Shown here piece after piece: positions 47,882 through 54,913 of a stretch of 64,000 nt of DNA. The notes under the pieces are model-generated. The model saw nothing but the letters and a program-made list of their open reading frames with translations. It was not told the DNA's origin and did no database searches. How positions within the stretch are numbered: the stretch's first letter is position 1; each line of letters opens with the position of its first letter. This stretch comes from Limibacter armeniacum (GTDB taxonomy: Bacteria > Bacteroidota > Bacteroidia > Cytophagales > Flammeovirgaceae), in contig NZ_JBAJNO010000009.1 of the NCBI RefSeq assembly GCF_036880985.1, positions 806,001 to 870,000 on the forward strand, written 5' to 3'. Position numbers and translations under genes: made by a program.

Positions 47882-49306
47882 ATGAAACAACTGACGTCAC
47901 TTCTATTTTTGCTGCTATTCAATTCCATGTCGCTTTTCAGCCAATATGAAGCTCCGGAGTTTGCAGCAGCACTGGACCTTTATGAGAGACAGCAATACTC
48001 AGAAGCCATCCCTCACCTAGCTAAATATATCGCAAAAGACCAATCGAATGCAGAGGCTTACAAGATAAGAGGCAACTGCTATTGGGAGCTAAACAAACCA
48101 GACAGTGCACAGTCAGACTATTTGAGCGCATTGAATATAGATAGCAATTTTTCCGATGTCCACTTTAACCTAAGCGGAATCTATGAAATCGGTGCACAAT
48201 ATGACAGGGCTCTTAAACACCTTCGAACATATACCGTTCTGGAGCCAGAAGATCCCAACGGTTATGCCCGAATTGGTGTCATTCAACATATGCTCAACAA
48301 CAATGACTCCGCCCTTTACTATTTAGACAAAGCCCACAACCTTGATATGGAAAACCTGATGGTTCACTATTATCAAGCATGGATCAATTACTATGAGCAA
48401 AACTTTGAGGAGGCAATCGAATGGGCCAATAATGGTAAAGCACTTGATCCACTCAACAGTGACCTTTACCTGATTACAGGTTTGGCACACTTCAGAAACG
48501 GGACTTTTGAAGCATCTGCCCGAGAATTTGACCAATCCTACAAATTGACCGACGACATCGGTAACCTTGTACTAAGAGCAAAATCAGAAGTATTTGCCTC
48601 TACTGACTCCGCCCTTCTGGTACATATAGAAATGTCGGAATATAGGTTCAAGCATATCAATACCGATGCGTTAGCCTCCTTAACCCGAAATGCGGCTGAC
48701 GTTTCCAACAAGTACCATTACAGTAAACTAATCGAGCGGTTTGAGGAAAAAGAGTGTGACTTCGGGCTTGATGAGTACTTTATGCTTTATCTAGGATTCA
48801 GCATGCAAGGTGAATATGCCCCATATGGTCTCGAACATAAAGAGCTGTATAAACTTTTTGAAAAGGAACAATACGATCAGGTTATTGAATTGGGACAAAC
48901 GATGTTAGAAAAAGCTCCTTTCAATGGCATCAGAATATATGAAATGTTGGCTATCGCTTACCTGCATCAGGAAAATGAAGAAGCATTTTACTCCTACATA
49001 AAAAAGTATCAAGGCATTGTCAATGCGATTCTGGCAACAGGAGAAGGCAGTTCTTTCGAAAATGCATTTATCGTCACCTCTCCTGGAGATGAATACGATA
49101 TACTCAAAATGCTAGGCTATTCTTCCACCAGCCAATCACTTCATTTCAAAGACGGTCACAGCTACGATTTACTGGAAGCCAAAGATCAGTTTGGAGATAG
49201 CCGCAAGTTCTATTTCAACATTGACCAGCCTTACTCTTCACTTGCCAATCAGTGGGGACTTGAAAAAGGAAAGAAGGAAAAAAGAAACAAACGTAAAAAG
49301 GACTAA
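47882..49306 (+). CDS. Exported tetratricopeptide-repeat protein
   Basis: A 474-residue protein with a signal peptide (MKQLTSLLFLLLFNSMSLFS) and at least five TPR units between about residues 25 and 235, for example YSEAIPHLAKYIAKDQSNAEAY's pattern, DRALKHLRTYTVLEPEDPNG and FEEAIEWANNGKALDPLNSD. The C-terminal half has no recognised domain and ends in a Lys-rich tail. It is expected in the periplasm. An upstream ATG at 47837 would put 15 polar residues before the signal peptide and is less likely. Confidence 0.75.
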   Translation: MKQLTSLLFLLLFNSMSLFSQYEAPEFAAALDLYERQQYSEAIPHLAKYIAKDQSNAEAYKIRGNCYWELNKPDSAQSDYLSALNIDSNFSDVHFNLSGIYEIGAQYDRALKHLRTYTVLEPEDPNGYARIGVIQHMLNNNDSALYYLDKAHNLDMENLMVHYYQAWINYYEQNFEEAIEWANNGKALDPLNSDLYLITGLAHFRNGTFEASAREFDQSYKLTDDIGNLVLRAKSEVFASTDSALLVHIEMSEYRFKHINTDALASLTRNAADVSNKYHYSKLIERFEEKECDFGLDEYFMLYLGFSMQGEYAPYGLEHKELYKLFEKEQYDQVIELGQTMLEKAPFNGIRIYEMLAIAYLHQENEEAFYSYIKKYQGIVNAILATGEGSSFENAFIVTSPGDEYDILKMLGYSSTSQSLHFKDGHSYDLLEAKDQFGDSRKFYFNIDQPYSSLANQWGLEKGKKEKRNKRKKD

Positions 49307-49336
49307 CAGAACCTTTACAATCTACCCCCTGAAAAC

Positions 49337-49366
49337 TTGTGAAGACCTCCGTAAGTTTTATCTTTG
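49337..49366 (+). promoter_or_regulatory. Promoter upstream of the acidic-protein gene
   Basis: TTG (49337-49339), 19-base spacer, TATCTTTG (49359-49366). Transcription would begin near 49373, leaving a leader of about 100 bases. Confidence 0.65.
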
Positions 49367-49403
49367 CTCAGACTTCTGAGCCTGCAAGACAGCTTTAAAA
49401 TCC

Positions 49404-49442
49404 ATCCGCCTAGCGGACATGTCTTTACAGAACCTCGAGGTT
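49404..49442 (+). promoter_or_regulatory. Structured leader of the acidic-protein gene
   Basis: TCCGC-CTA-GCGGA (49404-49416) and the perfect 12-bp palindrome AACCTCGAGGTT (49431-49442) follow the promoter and end 31 bases before the ATG, in GC-rich contrast to the surroundings. Confidence 0.45.
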
Positions 49443-49473
49443 ATATTTACACATTAAATACAAATTTACTTTG

Positions 49474-49977
49474 ATGAATAAGGCTGAAGAAATTGCAAAA
49501 GTCAAAGCGGAAATGAGCAAACAAGGCCGCTCATTTATCTACCGTCAGGATGCTGAAAACGACGAAATGCAGAAAAACGTAGTTTTTGTCACTGAGATCG
49601 ACGGTGAAGAAATCTTGTTCGACGCATTCTTCTACACTTTGGAGATGGAATTCTTCTCCAATATTTATGAAGAAGCGGTTGAAATGGCTATTGAGAAAAA
49701 GCCTGAATACAAAGACAAAGATTTCAACGCCATCGAGGGAGAGCATGTAGACTTGATGGAGTCTATTGCGGAAGAGCTGGCTAAAGATGAAGATTATCAG
49801 GTACAGGAGTTCTACGATCTGGAAGATGATGTAGAAGCTTATGGCGTTGCACTGGACGTTTGCCTGAACAGAGCAGAAATCACTGAAAAAGACATCGAAG
49901 AGTTTATCAAGAAATTCAAAGAAGGAGAAGGGGATGTTGAATTAGACGAGACATTCTACTCTTTCTCAGAAGAATAA
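49474..49977 (+). CDS. Hypothetical very acidic protein
   Basis: I do not recognise a family. The 167-residue product is strongly acidic (many Glu/Asp clusters, few Lys after residue 90), soluble and mostly helical, with an N-terminal strand-rich part (KNVVFVTEIDGEEILFDAFF). It begins at the ATG at 49474, one codon after a TTG. Composition resembles highly expressed, soluble cytoplasmic proteins, and it has a strong promoter, a structured leader and a strong terminator, so it is probably well expressed. Confidence 0.65.
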   Translation: MNKAEEIAKVKAEMSKQGRSFIYRQDAENDEMQKNVVFVTEIDGEEILFDAFFYTLEMEFFSNIYEEAVEMAIEKKPEYKDKDFNAIEGEHVDLMESIAEELAKDEDYQVQEFYDLEDDVEAYGVALDVCLNRAEITEKDIEEFIKKFKEGEGDVELDETFYSFSEE

Positions 49978-49980
49978 AAT

Positions 49981-50018
49981 AAAAAGGCTGAACAGTCAAT
50001 TGCTGTTCAGCCTTTTTT
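49981..50018. terminator. Bidirectional terminator
   Basis: AAAAAGGCTGAACAG and CTGTTCAGCCTTTTT form a 15-bp stem with a 7-base loop between convergent genes, with T-runs both ways. Confidence 0.88.
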
Positions 50019-50055
50019 ATGTTGTATCTATCTCTAACCAGATTCAAGCCCTGTA

Positions 50056-50862
50056 CTACAGCAATGCTTCTGCGGTTGCCTCCTCAGCTTGTCGCTCATA
50101 TTCTGCTACTTGCTGCCATGTAGTTCTGATCAAACAGCCTGGTTTACCTGTATCCTTGTGCTTGATAACAGTAGTCATATACACATCACTTGCTACCTGC
50201 TTCTCTTCTGTCTCCACTTCCAGTGACTGACCATATAATGTTTCTGCCAAAAAGTTGATTTCAAACCCCTTAAACTGATGCGCCTTGTGAAAAGCAATCG
50301 GATAGCTGTTCAAAGCCCATGAAAGGTATTTCACGTTATTGGCATGCAATGCGGGATCAAGATCCGAATACTTCACTTTTACCTCATCTACATAGTCAAC
50401 ATGCTTTGGAAGGGGTAACTTTTCCAGACTATCACGGTCAATAGCTGAAAGGTCTGAACGTATTGTTACCTTTTTTGCCATATCTTCCAGCGACGTAGGT
50501 CTTCTTTTCTTGATATCAACCGCATACCATAGCGAAGAACCTCTCAGAATAACCTCTCCTGCTGTATTACGGATAATAAAGTCTCTCAAAGACGTTACTC
50601 CCTCTGCACTTTTCACCCAAGTTTCTACAGTTACTTCATCTCCCCAAACTGGCAGTTTTTCAGCCTCTACCTTGAGACGACTCAAAACCCATATCCTACC
50701 TGTGGCAATCATTTCCTTGATTCCAAACTCGTTGAAATTAGAATGATTTCCTCCAGCTTCCTGTAGCAGTTCAGAAATAGTAGAAATGTTCATCTGAAAG
50801 TTTGGTCCCATCTGAAAAGACTTGATCGTCTGTTTCTCCTTCCAAACACCTTCCTGTATCAT
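50056..50862 (-). CDS. Acyl-ACP thioesterase
   Basis: A 268-residue double hot-dog protein that releases fatty acids from acyl carrier protein. The N-terminal hot-dog carries NISTISELLQEAGGNHS and GRIWVLSRLKVEAEKLP, and the second hot-dog YSDLDPALHANNVKYLSWAL, with the conserved Asp/His/Asn used in catalysis (D-x-x-x-H-x-N). A bacterial FatA/FatB-type enzyme is the usual annotation. It has no signal peptide. It shares a terminator with the acidic-protein gene. Confidence 0.92.
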   Translation of the reverse strand: MIQEGVWKEKQTIKSFQMGPNFQMNISTISELLQEAGGNHSNFNEFGIKEMIATGRIWVLSRLKVEAEKLPVWGDEVTVETWVKSAEGVTSLRDFIIRNTAGEVILRGSSLWYAVDIKKRRPTSLEDMAKKVTIRSDLSAIDRDSLEKLPLPKHVDYVDEVKVKYSDLDPALHANNVKYLSWALNSYPIAFHKAHQFKGFEINFLAETLYGQSLEVETEEKQVASDVYMTTVIKHKDTGKPGCLIRTTWQQVAEYERQAEEATAEALL

Positions 50863-51230
50863 GCGCTAAGTCTGTTAGTAAAGTTAAATTCGATTATGAA
50901 ATAGCTTGCTAATTAATAAAACAATGTCTTATAAACTCTCTTTTAGTCAAGTTAGGTTTCTGAATTACCCCAAATATTTGTTAAGAGTTTGATACTGAAT
51001 TCCTCTTTTTATTCATTTTTTTTCCCTAAAAAGAGATTTTTTTTCAAAAATCGTTCACCCACACTCATAACTAATTGATTTTCAATACCAAACACCAAAT
51101 TCATTCTTATTACTTTGAATATTTATATTTAACATTGATTTAAAATAACTTAGAATAGTACAATTTTATATTATTTTATTCATTTGAAATAGCCTTAAAA
51201 CAACATTTAAAAGCCATTCATAAAAAAATA
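50863..51230. other. Gene-free, very AT-rich stretch
   Basis: No reading frame, repeat family or RNA is recognised between the thioesterase start and the promoter at 51234. Confidence 0.5.
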
Positions 51231-51233
51231 ATA

Positions 51234-51263
51234 TTGCAATAATGCAAAATATCACTACCTTTG
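51234..51263 (+). promoter_or_regulatory. Promoter of a candidate small RNA
   Basis: TTG (51234-51236), 19-base spacer, TACCTTTG (51256-51263). The downstream 290 bases have no gene. Confidence 0.6.
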
Positions 51264-51269
51264 ACTTAT

Positions 51270-51444
51270 AAGATTTAGCTAAAAACTACAATTTACTTTT
51301 TCAGCTGAACGACATTATTATTTAAAAGTGATTTAACCAATTTTTTGACTCATATAGTCCATTGTCGGAAATGGACACCTTATTTTCGGCTTTAAGCTAA
51401 AAAGCAACAAAAGGCTCTTACCGTAATGGAAAGAGCCTTTTTTT
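51270..51444 (+). ncRNA. Candidate small RNA upstream of umuC
   Basis: The region is bracketed by a good promoter and a strong terminator (AAAGGCTCTT, 51410-51419, with AAGAGCCTTT, 51431-51440, then T run), predicting a transcript of about 170 bases. It contains one more clear hairpin, GTCCATT (51357-51363) with AATGGAC (51370-51376) around a six-base loop. There is no credible open frame. It ends 115 bases before umuC, so it is either an independent small RNA or a terminated leader controlling umuC. No known RNA family is recognised; the start is inferred from promoter spacing. Confidence 0.5.
51410..51444 (+). terminator. Terminator of the candidate small RNA
   Basis: Perfect 10-bp stem (AAAGGCTCTT/AAGAGCCTTT) with an 11-base loop and a seven-T run, with no coding gene upstream on this strand. 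Confidence 0.85.
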
Positions 51445-51558
51445 ATGGCTTTGCATTACCTTTCTGTAAATTATAGCACTGAAGATGTTACAAGTCCTCT
51501 GTACGAGGTATTTCTTCTCAACACCACATAAATCAAACAATTACAACTATCTCTACTG

Positions 51559-52821
51559 ATGTTTGCGCTCATTGATTGCAATAGTTTCTATGCTTCCTGT
51601 GAAAAGGTTTTCAGACCAGACTTAACACATAGTCCAGTTATTGTACTTTCCAATAATGATGGTTGCGTCATTGCCCGAAGTCAAGAAGCTAAAGCGCTTG
51701 GTATTCCAATGGGTATTCCTTTTTTCAAGATCAAGCACTTGATTAAGCGCCACAATGTGGCTGTATTCTCAGCTAACTTTCGTTTATATGGAAGCCTTTC
51801 AGCACGTGTAATGGAGACATTGGCACATTTCTCTCCACACATGGAGATCTACAGCATTGATGAGGCATTTTTAGATTTAAGTGGAATCGATGATATAGAA
51901 GGGTATGCCCAAACTCTCCGTCACACAGTCCAACAATGGACCAATATCCCTGTATCTGTAGGTGTTGCTCCTACAAAAACACTTGCCAAACTGGCTAACC
52001 ATGCAGCAAAAACAAAAAGTGGCATGAATGGCGTTTGTATCTTCCACCCCGATCAGGATTTTAGAAAAATAATTAACCCTATGTCTATCAATGAAATATG
52101 GGGAATTGGAAAACAATACACCAAGCAACTACAAAAAATAGGCGTCACTTCTGTTGAAGACTTTATAAGCCTTCCTTCAGGATGGGTCAAGCGTAATATG
52201 CATGTAACGGGATTGCGTACACAACGAGAGTTACTAGGAGAACCTCATCTGTCTTTAGAGGAACAATATACCCCTAAACAAGGTATATGCACAGCCCGTA
52301 CATTCAGCAAGGCGATTAATACAAGGGTAGGTGTACAAGAAGCTGTCAGCTCATTTGCTGCCAATGTCTGCCGAAAGCTCCGCAAGCAACATAGTTGTGC
52401 CTATAAGATCACCGTTTTTGTACAGACTGACTCGTTCCGGGAGCAGCATCCTTATTATGGCTATATTTCAGATGTCTTGAACACGCCAAGCAACGACACG
52501 GTCACTATTACAAAAAAAGCACTGGAGTTACTAGACAAAGTCATCAAGCCCAGACATAACTACCGAAAAGCTGGTGTACTTGTAACGAACCTTGTCCCTG
52601 AAAAGCAACTACAGTTACCCCTATTCCCACCTTCCTCCATTGATGAAGACGACAAACGGCAAACTCTTATGCAAGTCATTGACAAATTGAACCATAAATG
52701 GGGAAAGGGTAGTATCCACCTTGCTACACAAGGCATAAAGCCTGCTTTCCAAATGAAACAGGCTTACCGTTCTCCAAACTATACTACCAACTTATGGGAA
52801 GTACCAGTTGCTACCATCTAA
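51559..52821 (+). CDS. umuC: Y-family DNA polymerase UmuC
   Basis: A 420-residue translesion polymerase. The palm begins [16 protein letters not shown] (catalytic Asp6) and the second metal site is [12 protein letters not shown] near residue 100. The finger/thumb segments [18 protein letters not shown] and [17 protein letters not shown] (HhH) and the DUF4113-type C-terminus (about 370-420) are typical of UmuC rather than DinB. No umuD-like S24 peptidase lies beside it; the gap upstream has none. It overlaps the downstream PARG gene by 4 bases, tail to tail. A LexA box is not evident. Confidence 0.92.
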   Translation: MFALIDCNSFYASCEKVFRPDLTHSPVIVLSNNDGCVIARSQEAKALGIPMGIPFFKIKHLIKRHNVAVFSANFRLYGSLSARVMETLAHFSPHMEIYSIDEAFLDLSGIDDIEGYAQTLRHTVQQWTNIPVSVGVAPTKTLAKLANHAAKTKSGMNGVCIFHPDQDFRKIINPMSINEIWGIGKQYTKQLQKIGVTSVEDFISLPSGWVKRNMHVTGLRTQRELLGEPHLSLEEQYTPKQGICTARTFSKAINTRVGVQEAVSSFAANVCRKLRKQHSCAYKITVFVQTDSFREQHPYYGYISDVLNTPSNDTVTITKKALELLDKVIKPRHNYRKAGVLVTNLVPEKQLQLPLFPPSSIDEDDKRQTLMQVIDKLNHKWGKGSIHLATQGIKPAFQMKQAYRSPNYTTNLWEVPVATI

Positions 52822-53801
52822 CTACCTGCCTGAAACTCCTCAAAAACCTCTTGAAATGGCTTCAGGTTGCCTTCAGGATTGTGTTTGCGGAATGTATTTT
52901 TGTCTTCCCTAATGGCAAAAACAATATGGGAAAACACTCCCTGAAACTCTTCCTCTGCAAAAACTTCCTGAAAAAGCCTGGCAATATGCTTAGGTGGGTT
53001 ACAAAAAGCACCACATCCGAATGCACTCAAAACCAACGAATCGTGTCCATGTTTGGCTGCGATACGCAGTACTGTGCGGATTTTTTGCTTGGTTGGCGCG
53101 ATAAAATCAGGACGCAATAAATAATGACTTCCTTGTTTGATCAATGCTGGACGGTTAATGGCAGGCACTGTTACCACTGACACCTGATAAGGGGTGTCTA
53201 GCAATCCATACCCCGTTTCTTCTGAAGAGCGAAAAACAGTCACTCCAGGTGAATAAATGCCTCCTGAAGCTCGATTTATAGGATACTTAAACCGATGATG
53301 CGGTCTTACGCCATATACAGCTGCATACTCTATAAACTGATAAAGAGAGACAAAAAGATTACTCCTTCTAAAGATATTTTCTTCTTGAGCACCTGCTCCC
53401 TGCAGCACTCCTCCTCCAGGGTTCCGGCGGCTTGCCATATTGAGCAAGGCAGGATTGAATCCTTTTGCCAGCATGTTTTGAACCGTATCAAGGCAGTCTG
53501 CATTCAGCACCTCGATCTTAAGATCATGTTTATTTTTTTGGGTATCCAATGGATGGAACTCATCTGTTTCGTTATAAAAAACAGTATCAGCAGTCAACTT
53601 ATCTTTAAGTGCTGTATCCATCTCCACCTCACTTTCCTTTGTAGTATAATGCCCGTCCTTTACAATTCTCACGGTATGCTCAAATACCTGACTTCTTAAT
53701 TCCTTATAACCATGATTTTTACGGATTGCTTCCTCAAAATCTTTCAACCACCGCACAGGATTCCACGAAAGTGGCAAACGGTTAACACGATTGTCTATCA
53801 T
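52818..53801 (-). CDS. Bacterial-type poly(ADP-ribose) glycohydrolase (TIGR02452)
   Basis: A 327-residue macrodomain enzyme of the TIGR02452/DUF2263 family, which contains bacterial PARGs. The catalytic loop [20 protein letters not shown] has the Gly-rich turn (129-131) and the Gln139-Glu140-Glu141 motif that hydrolyses ADP-ribose bonds. The later block [21 protein letters not shown] is also characteristic. It is convergent with umuC, their stops overlapping by 4 bases. It could remove ADP-ribose from proteins or nucleic acid; the ADP-ribosylating partner is not seen in the window. Confidence 0.85.
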   Translation of the reverse strand: MIDNRVNRLPLSWNPVRWLKDFEEAIRKNHGYKELRSQVFEHTVRIVKDGHYTTKESEVEMDTALKDKLTADTVFYNETDEFHPLDTQKNKHDLKIEVLNADCLDTVQNMLAKGFNPALLNMASRRNPGGGVLQGAGAQEENIFRRSNLFVSLYQFIEYAAVYGVRPHHRFKYPINRASGGIYSPGVTVFRSSEETGYGLLDTPYQVSVVTVPAINRPALIKQGSHYLLRPDFIAPTKQKIRTVLRIAAKHGHDSLVLSAFGCGAFCNPPKHIARLFQEVFAEEEFQGVFSHIVFAIREDKNTFRKHNPEGNLKPFQEVFEEFQAGS

Positions 53802-54152
53802 CTAAAACTATTTTTGGGTATTTGTCTTTGTGTTAGTAATTGAGATGTCTGAAAAAGTAGTTATGACATTTGGATTCCAGACTGTAAATCTTTGAATTAA
53901 TTTATAAAAGAAAGCCTATATAAACCCATTTTCAATCAAATAATTCTTCCATTTTTTATAGAAAAGGTAAATTTACCCTGTTAGCATATGCATACCGCTC
54001 AGTTAGCTATACTTAATTCTATACAGTTTCAACAGTCCTGTTTTATATTTTAAGTAAAACCACATCGACTCATTTTATACTTTGTTATGAATTGAATTAA
54101 TCTTTAATCTAAAAATTGACCTTGAATTGAAATCAATATTGCGATGTACAAA
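53802..54152. other. Gene-free AT-rich spacer
   Basis: No coding frame, repeat family or RNA is recognised. Confidence 0.4.
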
Positions 54153-54192
54153 AAAAGAGTTTGTCAGGTTTATATCGCTGACAAACTCTTTT
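54153..54192. terminator. Terminator after the SLATT gene
   Basis: AAAAGAGTTTGTCAG and CTGACAAACTCTTTT form a perfect 15-bp stem with a 10-base loop; the minus-strand side runs into seven T. Confidence 0.88.
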
Positions 54193-54212
54193 ATCTCCTT
54201 TATAGGAAAAGA

Positions 54213-54767
54213 TCAAGACCTCTCTACCTGAACGCTACCAAACTGTTGACGCTGTTCATACTTCAGTTTTCTAATAGCTTCCTTATCTTCCTTGTTCTTC
54301 TTATAAGCAGCCTGATAATCCGACTTGGATGGCAAAGCCGCTTCTCCTTCTTTGTTTACAGCATGGTACTTCTTCAACAAAGCATCGTAGCCATTTCTAC
54401 CCTCCTTCTCACTGATATAATTATCCAAAAGTTTGGAAAGCAGGTTATCTGCCTCACGGGCAATTTCAATATAAAGGTTGCCGATCTTTCGGTGGTTTTC
54501 TATATCCTTTGAGAAATTAAAAAAGGTCTGAATTGCCGCAATAGCTGCCGCCACAAAAGAAATGACAGAAACCAATCCCTTCCTGAAAGCCTCTTCCCTC
54601 AATAATTCTATCAAGCTTGAGCCAATTATCACATTGATCAACACAATGGTAATACCCATATACTTATTGGAGTTATGCTTCCGTTGGGCTGCATTAAAGT
54701 GCATATCCTTATTTAGACGAGAATCGCACTGAAGTTCTTTGAGTAGTATTTCCAGGTTTACTGACAT
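54213..54767 (-). CDS. SLATT-domain two-TM protein
   Basis: A 184-residue membrane protein with an N-terminal helix, two membrane helices (YMGITIVLINVIIGSSLIEL and GLVSVISFVAAAIAAIQTFF, about residues 38-57 and 66-85), and a long C-terminal helical domain. This layout and the NFSKDIENHRKIGNLYIEIA segment fit the SLATT family, predicted pore-forming effectors linked to nucleotide-signal immunity (SMODS/SLOG systems). No nucleotidyltransferase or SLOG gene is adjacent. It is 147 bases downstream of a DUF4132 gene but has a possible own -7 box, TATATTTG on the minus strand at 54814-54807 with TTTG 23 bases further up. The ATG at 54767 is chosen over a 14-residue extension. Confidence 0.7.
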   Translation of the reverse strand: MSVNLEILLKELQCDSRLNKDMHFNAAQRKHNSNKYMGITIVLINVIIGSSLIELLREEAFRKGLVSVISFVAAAIAAIQTFFNFSKDIENHRKIGNLYIEIAREADNLLSKLLDNYISEKEGRNGYDALLKKYHAVNKEGEAALPSKSDYQAAYKKNKEDKEAIRKLKYEQRQQFGSVQVERS

Positions 54768-54865
54768 ATTGAAAAAGTTAGTTGTAGCTAATGAGAAAAT
54801 TCGGGTCAAATATAAGCATGTGGGTAATAGGTATCAGCAAATTTTTGAAGTCTTTCAAAGAAAAT

Positions 54866-54888
54866 ACCCGCCCTCAAAAAGAGCGGAT
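54866..54888 (-). terminator. Weak terminator after DUF4132 unit C
   Basis: An imperfect GC-rich stem (CCGCTC...GAGGGCGG on the minus strand) followed by TATTTTC, between the DUF4132 stop and the SLATT gene. Confidence 0.5.
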
Positions 54889-54913
54889 ACAACATCCATA
54901 TCTAATAATCCAG

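Noticed and set aside
51481-51558. LexA-type SOS box before umuC
   Set aside because: Only a weak CCTC/GAGG dyad is present; it does not match known LexA boxes.
53877-53890. CAGACTGTAAATC as a third copy of the DUF4132 upstream repeat
   Set aside because: Only about a dozen bases match and the flanks do not; probably chance.
54213-54767. A CBASS-type nucleotide-signalling operon around the SLATT gene
   Set aside because: No nucleotidyltransferase, SLOG or other sensor gene is adjacent in the window.
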